Below are positions 41,474 to 51,268 of a DNA stretch of 64,000 nt, piece by piece. Location: NCBI GenBank assembly GCA_002862465.1, contig PKDD01000139.1:1-64000 (forward strand), given 5' to 3'. Source of the DNA: Haliea sp. GTDB taxonomy: Bacteria > Pseudomonadota > Gammaproteobacteria > Pseudomonadales > Halieaceae. Position 1 is the stretch's first letter; every line of letters begins with the position of its first letter. The notes below the pieces were generated by a model. The model made no database searches and was not told where the DNA came from. It saw only the letters and a program-made list of their open reading frames with translations. The position numbers and the translations under genes were made by a program.

Positions 41474-42435
41474 TTTTTGCCTCCTTTTTTGCCGATGATT
41501 ACTGACTCGGGTTGTTCTTGCAATGTGCTGGCCAGCGATTGAAGGGATCTTCCAGTGCGGGCCATTTCCGCTAGAGTATTATTTAACTGGTACAGAATCG
41601 CTGAATTCGGAGATACCAACTCATCGATACCTGTCATGCTCTGCTGAAAGGTGATTATTGCGGCGTTTAGAGCAGTCAGGTTGTCTTCCACTAATGCCGA
41701 TACCTTTGGTAATTCCCTGTTTGCGTCACTGACAGTCGCAGAGGTTTCATCCAGCAGCGTATCCAGCTTGGGTCCAGATATGGCCAACTGTTCTCGCAAT
41801 TGGGCGCTTAGTTTGCGCAGTGAGGTTAATGCAGTGTTGACGTTGCTGGGCAGCGCCTGAAAATCTTTGCTACTAACAAGAGAGTCGATATTGGCACTGA
41901 TACTCTCTAACTGTGTGGTCAATTTTGAAAAATCGATGTTTTGCAGGGTCTCCTGAAAACGCTCCAGATTGGTTGGCACCGTGGGAATCTGCAAATAAGG
42001 CGAGTTAATTTTCGCCAAATGGAGAGGACTTTTGGGATGAAAATCAAGTTCGATGTACAGCAGACCGGTAAGCAGACTCTGACTATTAAGCTGCGCCCGC
42101 AGGCCACGGGTAACCAGTTCTTGAGTAAGTTCAACACTAGGGTCTCCCTTGCGACGAATATTGTTCTCATTAAAGTTTGCCTCAACAATCGTGCTCGCAC
42201 TGGCGGTATCAGTGTCTAGAATTAATTCAATATCGGTAACCTCTCCAACCTGCACCCCGCGCAGAGCGAGGGGGGCGCCGATGTTAAGTCCCTTGACCGA
42301 ACTATTAAATACCATGACTACCTCTTCTTTTTTTCCCAGGCCTGAACCTAGCAAGAATAGAATTGTAGTAAGTGCGATCAGAGCTGCGCCTAAAACGAAG
42401 GCGCCAATAGCAACGGTCTGCGGTTTTTCATTCAT
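41470..42435 (-). CDS. MlaD/MCE family protein
   Basis: FNSSVKGLNIGAPLALRGVQVGEVTDI MCE domain. Confidence 0.93.
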   Translation of the reverse strand: MNEKPQTVAIGAFVLGAALIALTTILFLLGSGLGKKEEVVMVFNSSVKGLNIGAPLALRGVQVGEVTDIELILDTDTASASTIVEANFNENNIRRKGDPSVELTQELVTRGLRAQLNSQSLLTGLLYIELDFHPKSPLHLAKINSPYLQIPTVPTNLERFQETLQNIDFSKLTTQLESISANIDSLVSSKDFQALPSNVNTALTSLRKLSAQLREQLAISGPKLDTLLDETSATVSDANRELPKVSALVEDNLTALNAAIITFQQSMTGIDELVSPNSAILYQLNNTLAEMARTGRSLQSLASTLQEQPESVIIGKKGGKK

Positions 42436-43211
42436 AGCGTATCCTCGTTATCGGCGGCAGCACTGCGTGTCAGGAATTGCCTCACCACAGGCGGTTCCTT
42501 GAGGTCGCGCAGTTGAACCGGATTGCCATAGGCAATCATGGTTTTGCTAACGTTATCTAGGTAAACCGAGTTATTGGAAATGGCGAAGATGCTGGGTAAT
42601 TCGTGGGTCACCATAACGACTGTTGCACCCATGGATTCTTTGATTTGTAAAATCAACTCGTCAAGCAGCCGCGAGCTAATCGGATCTAGCCCCGCAGAGG
42701 GTTCGTCAAAAAATAAGATTTGCGGATCCAGTGCGATGGCGCGAGCTAGTGCAGCTCTTTTCTGCATACCTCCGCTGATTTCAGAGGGATAGTACGACTG
42801 ATATCCCGCGAGGCCTACCAGTGCTAACTTATAGGCTACGATGTCCACAATCTCTGCTGCTGTGAAATCGGTGTAGAGTTGCAGTGGCAGAGTAATGTTT
42901 TCTGCTAGGGTCATAGCGCTGAATAGACCACCTGACTGATAGGTTATGCCCCAGCGTTGTCGCATGGCGCCTTGTTCTTCTTCGTTTGCTTCGAAAAAAC
43001 TGACGCCGCCATACAAAATATCGCCGCGACTTGGCACCATAAGCCCCAGCATGTGCTTAAGGAGGGTGCTCTTGCCGCATCCGCTGCCACCCATGATGAC
43101 GAAGATGTCGCCCTCGTTAATGCTAAAAGAGAGGTCGTGCTGGATCACTGTTCGGCCGTAAGACATGCTGAGATCACGAACCTCGATTTGCGCCGGCGCT
43201 GATATAGTCAT
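42432..43211 (-). CDS. ABC transporter ATP-binding protein (MlaF-like)
   Basis: GGSGCGKSTLLKHMLGL Walker A, SEISGGMQKRAALARAIALDPQILFFDEP. Confidence 0.95.
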   Translation of the reverse strand: MTISAPAQIEVRDLSMSYGRTVIQHDLSFSINEGDIFVIMGGSGCGKSTLLKHMLGLMVPSRGDILYGGVSFFEANEEEQGAMRQRWGITYQSGGLFSAMTLAENITLPLQLYTDFTAAEIVDIVAYKLALVGLAGYQSYYPSEISGGMQKRAALARAIALDPQILFFDEPSAGLDPISSRLLDELILQIKESMGATVVMVTHELPSIFAISNNSVYLDNVSKTMIAYGNPVQLRDLKEPPVVRQFLTRSAAADNEDTL

Positions 43212-44338
43212 ATGCCTAGGTGCTGAAATATGATGTTGATTGCAGCGTCTGCGACGATCAGATAGACGATAGCGGTTACTACTGCGTTTGTTGCAGCCTG
43301 CCCGACGGCCGCAGAACTGCGGCCAGAGTTGATGCCGGCGCGACAGCCCGCTACTGCAATGAGTACGGCAAAAACTAATGCTTTTATAAGGCCCACGCTG
43401 ATCTGTGTGAACGATAGAGCAGTCTCGCCTTGGACCATGTATTGAATCGGTGAAACTCCTAAGCCTCCTGCAACAATTCCACCACCGACAATGCCCAGCA
43501 GGTCGGCATAGATCGTTAGCAGTGGCATAATGACGATCAGTGCCAGCATTCTCGGCAGTACAAGAAATTCAATCGGAGATATCCCCATAGTCGTGATGGC
43601 ATCAATTTCCTCATTCGTTTGCATTGTACCCAGTTGCGCGGCATAGGCTGCGCCGGTGCGGCCTGCCATCACGACGGCGGTCATTAAAACCCCCATTTCG
43701 CGCAGCATTCCAATCACGACTAGATTGGCAACATAGATTTCCGCCCCGAACTGCTTCAGTTGGACTGCGCCAAGGTAGCCTAAAATCATGCCCACGAGGA
43801 TGCTGGTAAGCGTAATAATGCCAAAAGCATTGGGCCCGGCTTGAAAACAGAAATTCCAAAAGTCCGCGAAGCGGGTGTTGGCCTTGCCTCTTATAAGGCG
43901 AAACAAGGCGATAGTGACCTCGCCGGTAAAGGACAGGGATTCGCGTATGTTTAGGGCGACTGCACCCAGCAACTTTCGGGGATTGAGTGCTGATCGCCAA
44001 GATGGGTGATTTTCCACGTCAGGCTCGAAGGGTTTTACGGCTGTCGCTACAGCTAGCAGTTTATTCACCCCCGGGGGCATGTTTTGATGTTCGAGTACGA
44101 TACCCTGAGTGTGGCAATAGTCGTGACATCGAAGTAAAAACGCCATGAAGATTGAATCCCACGATCCTACAGATGATCCATCAATCGTCAGATGAGCCGG
44201 GCGGTTATTACCCAACTCTGCCTGTAAGGCGCTGAAATTGCTTATGTTATGCCCTTGTACCCAGTCACCGGAAAATGACAGGGTCGAAGAGCCCAGCGGT
44301 TCACGGGCAAGCTTGTACTCTGGTCGTAGTGAATTCAT
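43208..44338 (-). CDS. MlaE family ABC transporter permease with N-terminal STAS-like domain
   Basis: GMLREMGVLMTAVVMAGRTGAAYAAQLGTMQTNEEIDAI. Confidence 0.93.
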   Translation of the reverse strand: MNSLRPEYKLAREPLGSSTLSFSGDWVQGHNISNFSALQAELGNNRPAHLTIDGSSVGSWDSIFMAFLLRCHDYCHTQGIVLEHQNMPPGVNKLLAVATAVKPFEPDVENHPSWRSALNPRKLLGAVALNIRESLSFTGEVTIALFRLIRGKANTRFADFWNFCFQAGPNAFGIITLTSILVGMILGYLGAVQLKQFGAEIYVANLVVIGMLREMGVLMTAVVMAGRTGAAYAAQLGTMQTNEEIDAITTMGISPIEFLVLPRMLALIVIMPLLTIYADLLGIVGGGIVAGGLGVSPIQYMVQGETALSFTQISVGLIKALVFAVLIAVAGCRAGINSGRSSAAVGQAATNAVVTAIVYLIVADAAINIIFQHLGI

Positions 44339-44400
44339 GTAGTGGTGATCACTGGCAATAAGTTTTCAGTCTAATGGGTGCTTGCCGTAATTGCCATGGT

Positions 44401-44907
44401 CTATTGATAAGGCAAAGCGGGTGCGCTTTTGATGATGACATCGGAGGCCTTTTTGTAGATTTCGACTACGGAAGTCTCGTTGCCCGCCTCTCTGCGCCTT
44501 GCAATCATGGTTACTGGAAAAAGAACGGCTTCGTTCTCGTTGCGGCGCAGGGCGCGGCTGCGCCCCATATCGTCTTCATAAACTATCCAGTGCATATCCA
44601 GTTCCACTGCGAGCAGGTCGCCCATAATCACGCCCATCGCTTGCAGTTCGCGCACCTGATCTGAACGCACTAACTGTTTGTCCAGCAGCGTCTGCAGTAG
44701 TTCTAAGTCGCGGCTGCGGTCACCGTTAAATTGCCGCCCGAGGTTAGTCATTGCTAAATCTTGCAGCGTCTCTCTCTGTTGAGTCATGAACTGCCGATCT
44801 AGGTCAGTCAGTTCGCCGATACGCGCTGGCTGCTGTGCCAGGCTTCCATGCCAACCCCAGCAGACCAAGAGGAAAAGAGCGAGACTAGTGATATTTTTCA
44901 GTGTCAT
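44401..44907 (-). CDS. Secreted DUF3806-like protein
   Basis: Signal peptide; LELLQTLLDKQLV...LQAMGVIMGDLLAVELDMHWIVYEDDMGRSRAL pattern; family call from memory. Confidence 0.55.
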   Translation of the reverse strand: MTLKNITSLALFLLVCWGWHGSLAQQPARIGELTDLDRQFMTQQRETLQDLAMTNLGRQFNGDRSRDLELLQTLLDKQLVRSDQVRELQAMGVIMGDLLAVELDMHWIVYEDDMGRSRALRRNENEAVLFPVTMIARRREAGNETSVVEIYKKASDVIIKSAPALPYQ

Positions 44908-44980
44908 AGATGGCCTCACGGTAATCAACGTTTTGATACAGTCAACAGTAGCAGTTTTCTGTGCATTTTAACCCACAAGG

Positions 44981-45008
44981 TTGTCATCCTGCCGCCGTCA
45001 TTTATAAT
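44981..45008 (+). promoter_or_regulatory. Putative sigma70 promoter for dapA
   Basis: TTGTCA (44981-44986), 16-nt spacer, TATAAT (45003-45008). Confidence 0.65.
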
Positions 45009-45067
45009 AATGGCGTTAAAACTGAGCACCTCGCTCAGCCCCACAGGCCATGATGCGGAGACAGAAA

Positions 45068-45940
45068 ATGATAACTGGGAGTATCGTGGCCTTGGTTACC
45101 CCAATGCACGTCGATGGTAGTGTTGATTGGTCCGCCTTAGGGCGGCTTATGGATTTACATTTAGAGGCTGGCACGTCGGCAATTGGCGCGGTAGGCACCA
45201 CCGGTGAGAGTTCCACGCTTGACGCGGCCGAACATTGTGAGGTGATCAAATATTGCGTCACGCACAGTGCAGGCCGCATTCCCATAGTGGCAGGAACCGG
45301 CTCTAACTCCACGCGGGAGGCTATTTACTTTACCCAAGCGGCGGCAGGCGCTGGCGCCGATGCCTGTCTACTGGTCACGCCCTACTATAATCGTCCGACG
45401 CAGCAGGGACTCTATGAACATTTCAAGTCCATCGCCGAGGCGGTGGATATTCCTCAGATTCTGTACAATGTGCCCGGGCGAACTGCCGTCGATTTAGCCA
45501 ATGATACCGTAGCTCGATTGGCGGAAATCGGTAATATTGTCGGTATAAAGGATGCGACCGGAGACTTAGAGCGGGGCAGGGAACTGATAGAGCGCTGTGG
45601 CAGTGTTTTGGCGATTTATTCAGGAGATGATCCCACCGCGATGGAACTCATGCTGGCCGGGGGTGCAGGAAATATTTCGGTCACTGCCAACGTGGCACCG
45701 GCACTGATGTCGCAGTTGTGCGCGCTAGCGTCGTCTGGCGAGCGAGAGCAAGCAGAGGCAATCAATCGTCGCCTATCGCCGCTGAATCACGCTTTGTTTT
45801 TGGAGCCTAATCCGATTCCCGTCAAGTGGGCGTTATGTCAGCGCGGCGTGATCGGGGGCGGCATACGTCTGCCTTTGACATCCTTGGATGATCAATACCA
45901 TGCCCAGGTGCTTAAGGCACTAGAAACAGCGAGAATTTGA
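45068..45940 (+). CDS. dapA: 4-hydroxy-tetrahydrodipicolinate synthase
   Basis: GTTGESSTLDAAEH, VTPYYNRPTQQGLYEHF, YNVPGRTAVD, GIKDATGD. Confidence 0.97.
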   Translation: MITGSIVALVTPMHVDGSVDWSALGRLMDLHLEAGTSAIGAVGTTGESSTLDAAEHCEVIKYCVTHSAGRIPIVAGTGSNSTREAIYFTQAAAGAGADACLLVTPYYNRPTQQGLYEHFKSIAEAVDIPQILYNVPGRTAVDLANDTVARLAEIGNIVGIKDATGDLERGRELIERCGSVLAIYSGDDPTAMELMLAGGAGNISVTANVAPALMSQLCALASSGEREQAEAINRRLSPLNHALFLEPNPIPVKWALCQRGVIGGGIRLPLTSLDDQYHAQVLKALETARI

Positions 45941-46998
45941 TGGTTATGCATATGAAAGGGATAAAAGCATCACTAATCTGTGGATCATTGCTTACAAGTG
46001 TTGGTTGTGGCGCAATATTTGGAGACCAAGGGGTGTTTCGCGATAGCTCTGAGGATTACAAAAAGGCGTTAGAAACGCCCCTAGTTGTTTTGCCTGAAGG
46101 GATGGATAGTGTCCCTCTGCGCGACATTTATGTGATTCCGGAAGTGGATGATAAGTTTTTGTCACCGGGAGACTTTGTGGTGCCCAAGCCGGTGCCCTTG
46201 TCCGCCCAAAGTGGATCCGAGGTGGTTCGTTTGCAAAAACTCGGTGACGATAGCTGGGCACTGATTAGTGTTGCACCGGGTCAGGTATGGCCGCAGGTTC
46301 GCAATTTTATGACAGCCTCGGGGATGCAGATTATGCAAGCTGACGCGCGGGCTGGGATTATGGAGTCTAACTGGCTGACAGTTGAGGGAAACCCTGTGGC
46401 AAGCCGTTTTCAGTTTCGCATGGAGCAGGGCGTGCAGCGTGGGACAAGTGAATTGCATGTGCTGCAAATGCGACAGGCGGGTGACGTAAATGTGTGGCCG
46501 ACCAAATCTGACGATCCTGATCAAGCGGCTGAAATGTTGCGCGCGATCGCACAGTTTCTGGCGGACAGCGCTGATTCTGCCCCCGTGTCGATGATTGCAG
46601 AGCAGGGAATTGCCGCCAGCGGGAAAATCAGCATGCAGGAAGCACCGGATGGTTACACTTTTCTGCGGCTTGAGTTGCCATTTAATCGAGCCTGGGCATC
46701 TTTGGGGCGCGCGCTCGAAAAGTCGTCCTTTGAAATCACTGACCGCGACCGCGCCAGTGGTATTTACTACGTTCGCTTTTCTGAGGATGGAGCAGACGAT
46801 GAAGATGGCTGGTGGAGTGGTTTTTGGGACAGTGCTGATGACGATATTTTGTATGACAAGGTGTTAGTAGTTGCTATGGAGACTCCGGCAACAGGCTCGG
46901 CGGTGACCATATCAATTCGACCTCAGGATGTCAGTGTCCCCTTTGATAAACGTAATTCGCAAGAACTGCTATCTCTTATAAAGGGCAATATAAACTAA
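45940..46998 (+). CDS. bamC: Outer membrane protein assembly factor BamC
   Basis: Lipoprotein following dapA; PLVVLPEGMDSVPLRDIYVIPEV. Confidence 0.88.
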   Translation: MVMHMKGIKASLICGSLLTSVGCGAIFGDQGVFRDSSEDYKKALETPLVVLPEGMDSVPLRDIYVIPEVDDKFLSPGDFVVPKPVPLSAQSGSEVVRLQKLGDDSWALISVAPGQVWPQVRNFMTASGMQIMQADARAGIMESNWLTVEGNPVASRFQFRMEQGVQRGTSELHVLQMRQAGDVNVWPTKSDDPDQAAEMLRAIAQFLADSADSAPVSMIAEQGIAASGKISMQEAPDGYTFLRLELPFNRAWASLGRALEKSSFEITDRDRASGIYYVRFSEDGADDEDGWWSGFWDSADDDILYDKVLVVAMETPATGSAVTISIRPQDVSVPFDKRNSQELLSLIKGNIN

Positions 46999-47028
46999 TT
47001 CGTGTATTCCGGAACGAGTAACTAGCGA

Positions 47029-47787
47029 GTGCAATTTGCCTCTCTCGGATCGGGGAGCAAAGGTAATGCAACTTTGGTTCGGGCTGACGAGAGTTTGGTC
47101 TTGGTTGACTGTGGATTTTCGTTGCGCGAGACAGTGCGAAGAATGTCGCGTTTGTGTGTTGAACCTAGTCAGCTAGACGCCATCCTGGTTACTCATGAGC
47201 ACTCCGATCACAGTAGCGGTGTAGCGGCACTATCGCGCAAGTTTCAAATACCGGTATACCTAACTCATGGCACGTTTAGTACCGGCCGCTGTGATGATAT
47301 TTTCAGTCCCTGTTTATTTGATTGTGAGGATGAGTTCCGGATTGGTAGTCTATCAATTAAAGCGGTTGCTGTGCCTCATGATGCCGTGGAACCCTGCCAG
47401 TACCGGCTGAGTTCGCAAGATAATACGTTAGGGATCCTCACCGATCTGGGCAGTATAACACCCCACGTGATTGATAATTTTCGCGACTGCCATGGATTGT
47501 TGCTGGAATTCAATCATGATCTTTCTATGTTAATGGCAGGCCCTTATCCGTCGCACTTAAAGCAGCGAGTCGGCGGCGACTGGGGGCATCTCAATAACCA
47601 GCAGGCCGTTGAATTGTTGGCTCAGATACATCATGCAGAACTGCGCCATCTAGTGGTAGCGCATATTAGCGGAAAAAATAACAGCAGGCACCTTGCAGAA
47701 AACGCTCTGTTGTCCTTACTTGACTCTTTGGATGGTGTTATTTTTGCCGATCAGGCTGACGGTTTTGATTGGCTGAACCTAGTCTAA
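47029..47787 (+). CDS. MBL fold metallo-hydrolase (YycJ/VicX-like)
   Basis: FASLGSGSKGNATLV, VTHEHSDHSSGV, SHLKQRVGGDWGHLNN; GTG start. Confidence 0.92.
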   Translation: MQFASLGSGSKGNATLVRADESLVLVDCGFSLRETVRRMSRLCVEPSQLDAILVTHEHSDHSSGVAALSRKFQIPVYLTHGTFSTGRCDDIFSPCLFDCEDEFRIGSLSIKAVAVPHDAVEPCQYRLSSQDNTLGILTDLGSITPHVIDNFRDCHGLLLEFNHDLSMLMAGPYPSHLKQRVGGDWGHLNNQQAVELLAQIHHAELRHLVVAHISGKNNSRHLAENALLSLLDSLDGVIFADQADGFDWLNLV

Positions 47788-47806
47788 GAAATACTTGCAA
47801 TAGTGC

Positions 47807-48322
47807 TTACGGGCAGTGCTGCGGCATTACCAAGGACGTTACCTGCATGAGATTTCCCGGTTTTGGGCACTGCAGGTTTGGATTTCCGGATAGGTTGAGA
47901 TCGCGCAGTGCGGCCAACCCATAAAGAGGCACGGGGTCGATGATTTTGTTGTCATCAAGATAAAGCGTCTCCAATGTCACCATATTGCTAAGTTCGACCA
48001 AATTGCGGACTTGGTTGGACGATAGGCGGAGTGCTTTTAGTTCGGTGAACACAGAGAGACCTTCGAGACTCTCGATACCTGCAAAACTGCAGTCGAGTCC
48101 TATTAGCTGTGATGGGTTCGTGACAGTCCCATCATTAATCGCCCGTTTCAGGCAATTGCTCAGCCCTTTGTCGGGTATGGTGTAGTCGCGAAAGAGTGGC
48201 GTTGGTGCATATACTATTTTATCGTTTACCTTAAAGTCATACTCTTGACAGGCGCTAAGGCTGGCTAATGCCACTATCACCAAACTATATATAAAACGCC
48301 GCAACATGCCTCGCACTCCCAC
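47807..48322 (-). CDS. Leucine-rich-repeat lipoprotein
   Basis: Lipobox LASLSAC; LRRs LIGLDCSFAGIESLEGLSVFTELKALRLSSNQVRNLVELSNMVTLETLYLDDNKI. Confidence 0.8.
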   Translation of the reverse strand: MGVRGMLRRFIYSLVIVALASLSACQEYDFKVNDKIVYAPTPLFRDYTIPDKGLSNCLKRAINDGTVTNPSQLIGLDCSFAGIESLEGLSVFTELKALRLSSNQVRNLVELSNMVTLETLYLDDNKIIDPVPLYGLAALRDLNLSGNPNLQCPKPGNLMQVTSLVMPQHCP

Positions 48323-48452
48323 AGATTTACTGAGTCGGCAAGATCGGCCGATTCACAAAGTTCAGCGTAGCTCCCACACCAACAGACCTCTATAATGCCA
48401 GTAGTTGCAATGCACTTCACTATCGATCAGGCATTAAAATGCGATTATCCAT

Positions 48453-49277
48453 ATGTCGATAACAAGCGGTGGAAGCGCTTCAGGACAAAACAGTTTGGCT
48501 CTGCAGGCCGCCACGACCTTAGATGAAGTGTTCGCAGGCCAGTTGGCCCAGCGGCTCTGTTTGCCTTTGCTAAAGACAGATGTTGATCTTGTCCATTGCA
48601 CCCTGGCAACAGCCGTCTTGGTCATCAGTGGTCATTCACTGTATCTGCAGCAAACTGGGAGAGCTGCGCCGGGACCGGTGATGGTCGATTTCGGTAGTGC
48701 AGGCATGCGTCATCGCAGCCGTTCAGGTGCCCGCGAGTTGCTGGGCAAGGCAGTGGGGCATGGTAAGAAAATGCCGTTAAAGGTGCTGGACGCAACGGCT
48801 GGGCTAGGCACAGATGCCTTTGTATTGGCTGACCTTGCATGCGAGGTCGTGATGTGTGAGCGTAACCCAGTGATTCTGGAGATGCTGCGTTGCGGTTTGC
48901 GAAGTGCGGCGGTCAGCGACGATGTATGGTTGTCCGCAGTCATTCAGCGCATGCGCCTGTGCCCAGTCGATGCACGACAAATTCCGGCGGAGGAAATTGA
49001 GGGTGTGGATGTCATTTATCTAGACCCTATGTTTCCACAGCGCGCTAAAAGTGCGGCGGTGAGAAAGGAGATGGCTCTTTTTCAACTGCTATTTGATTGC
49101 TCTGCAAATCCTCAGGATGCAGATGCATTATTAGTCTGGGCACTGGAGCAGGACACGGCCAGAGTCGTGGTCAAGCGTCCCTCTAAGGCTCCGAGTTTAG
49201 CAACGTTGAAGCCATCTCATTGCATCAGCGGAAAATCAGTGCGTTATGATGTCTATGTGCATCGCAAATTGTTGTGA
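48453..49277 (+). CDS. rsmJ: 16S rRNA (guanine(1516)-N(2))-methyltransferase
   Basis: LDATAGLGTDAFVLA, VIYLDPMFPQRAKSAAVRKEM. Confidence 0.94.
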   Translation: MSITSGGSASGQNSLALQAATTLDEVFAGQLAQRLCLPLLKTDVDLVHCTLATAVLVISGHSLYLQQTGRAAPGPVMVDFGSAGMRHRSRSGARELLGKAVGHGKKMPLKVLDATAGLGTDAFVLADLACEVVMCERNPVILEMLRCGLRSAAVSDDVWLSAVIQRMRLCPVDARQIPAEEIEGVDVIYLDPMFPQRAKSAAVRKEMALFQLLFDCSANPQDADALLVWALEQDTARVVVKRPSKAPSLATLKPSHCISGKSVRYDVYVHRKLL

Positions 49278-49372
49278 GTTGCGGCACGTGGTTTCATTTT
49301 TCACCGTGTAATCGTGGCTTAGGTGGATCAAATCTTACTTAAGCGGCCACCTGTAATAGATTAGGAGATTTC

Positions 49373-50125
49373 ATGTCTGAGCATAAAGTTACTGCGCTGG
49401 TTACTGGCGCCTCTGCGGGGCTGGGTGCAGAGTTTTGCCGTCAGTTGACCACGCGTTGCGATGTCATTATTGCCGTAGCACGGCGTCGGGAGAAACTTGA
49501 GGCTTTGGCGAGTGAATTATCTGATTCTGTGGAGGTGCACTGCCTAGAGGCTGACCTCGGTACGGTCGAGGGTCTAGCTGCAGCTTTAGAGGCAATTCGC
49601 CAGCAGGGTCCAGTCGATTATCTCGTTAACAATGCCGGTTTTGGCACACTTGGCGCTTTCGATCAGGCGCCGATTGGCGGGCAGCGGGAAATGGTGAATC
49701 TGCACATTGATGCCTGCATCACCTTGTGTCGTGCTGCGATTCCATTCATGCATGAGCTGGGCGGAGGCAGTATTATTAATGTATCTTCACTGGGCGCATT
49801 TGTCTCGGGCAAGGGGATGGCGGTGTACGGTGCGACTAAGTCCTTTCTCAACTATTACTCACAAGCTTTGCAGGCAGAGTTGACAGGCTCCGGAATTGAG
49901 ATTCAGGCGCTTTGTCCGGGATTTGTGCGCACAGAATTTCATGATGCCATGATAGAACATGGCTTTGACCGCGCTCAGATTCCAGATCAATTATGGATGA
50001 CTGCAGACGCAGTTGTAACGGCCAGCCTGGCCGCACTAGGCAATGGCCAAGTGCTGTTTGTGCCCGGTGAGGACAATCTCGATATTGCGAGGACGAGCCT
50101 GCAACGGCAGTTAGAAGACTTATAA
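49373..50125 (+). CDS. SDR family NAD(P)-dependent oxidoreductase
   Basis: [36 protein letters not shown]. Confidence 0.93.
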   Translation: MSEHKVTALVTGASAGLGAEFCRQLTTRCDVIIAVARRREKLEALASELSDSVEVHCLEADLGTVEGLAAALEAIRQQGPVDYLVNNAGFGTLGAFDQAPIGGQREMVNLHIDACITLCRAAIPFMHELGGGSIINVSSLGAFVSGKGMAVYGATKSFLNYYSQALQAELTGSGIEIQALCPGFVRTEFHDAMIEHGFDRAQIPDQLWMTADAVVTASLAALGNGQVLFVPGEDNLDIARTSLQRQLEDL

Positions 50126-51256
50126 CAACAACCGCACTAAAATGCCTTTATAGATCGCGGCCAGTCGCGGCAGATCAGCGGCCAGTACCTGTTCGTCAAT
50201 TTTGTGTATAGTCGCATTGACTGGCCCCACTTCAATTACCTGAGCTCCTGTGGGCGCAATGAACCGGCCATCAGAGGTGCCTCCAGCAGTCGAGAGCTCA
50301 GGTGCTTTCCCTGTAACCTCAAGTACACTTGCTATGCTGGCATCCAATAACTTTCCTTCAGGCGTCAGAAATGGCTGGCCACTTAAACTCCACTGAATAG
50401 CGTAATCAAGATCGTGAGACTGTAATATTGACTCAGTACGCTGACGCAGTTCCTTATCGCTGACCTCAGTAGAAAAGCGGAAATTGAACACAACCTCTAC
50501 TTCCCCAGGAATAATGTTGGTGACGCCGTTGCCCCCTTTAATGTTTGAAACTTGCATCGACGTAGACGGAAAAAACGCATTGCCCTCATCCCATACTTCA
50601 GATGTTAGCGCATGCAGGGCGGGGAGAAGCCGGTGGATCGGGTTATCGGCTAAATGTGGATAAGCGATGTGCCCTTGTGTACCTCGCACGGTTAGGGTCG
50701 CTCCGAGCGATCCTCTGCGGCCATTTTTAATGGCATCCCCTAAAGTAGCAGAACTTGCAGGCTCTCCTACTACGCACCAGTCGATCGACTCGCCTCGCTC
50801 ACGCAGATAATCCAACACTTTCAAAGTGCCATTCACCGCCGGGCCTTCTTCATCCGAGGTAATCAGAAAGCCAATTCGTCCAAGATGATCTGGGTGCTCA
50901 GCGACAAAATCCTCGCATGCGATTAGCATGGCGGCGAGGCTGCCTTTCATATCTGCACTGCCGCGACCAAAAAGCATGCCGTCGCATATGGTTGGCTCAA
51001 AAGGAGGGCTGCTCCAGCGATTGGTCGCTCCGGGAGGAACCACATCAGTGTGTCCGGCAAAAACCAGCAGTGGACCTTGGTCGCCGCGCTCGGCCCAAAA
51101 ATTGCTGACATCACCGTAGGGCAGTTCAGTGCAGTTGAAATTAAGCGCTCGCAGTCGTTCAATCATCAATGCTTGACAACCCGCGTCCTCAGGGGTGACC
51201 GAGGGCTTGCGAATTAGCTCGCAGCAAAGTTCTAGTGTTTTTTCCATGTTGAGCAT
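50120..51256 (-). CDS. dapE: Succinyl-diaminopimelate desuccinylase
   Basis: [33 protein letters not shown]. Confidence 0.96.
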   Translation of the reverse strand: MLNMEKTLELCCELIRKPSVTPEDAGCQALMIERLRALNFNCTELPYGDVSNFWAERGDQGPLLVFAGHTDVVPPGATNRWSSPPFEPTICDGMLFGRGSADMKGSLAAMLIACEDFVAEHPDHLGRIGFLITSDEEGPAVNGTLKVLDYLRERGESIDWCVVGEPASSATLGDAIKNGRRGSLGATLTVRGTQGHIAYPHLADNPIHRLLPALHALTSEVWDEGNAFFPSTSMQVSNIKGGNGVTNIIPGEVEVVFNFRFSTEVSDKELRQRTESILQSHDLDYAIQWSLSGQPFLTPEGKLLDASIASVLEVTGKAPELSTAGGTSDGRFIAPTGAQVIEVGPVNATIHKIDEQVLAADLPRLAAIYKGILVRLLL

Positions 51257-51268
51257 CTATCCTTGGAC

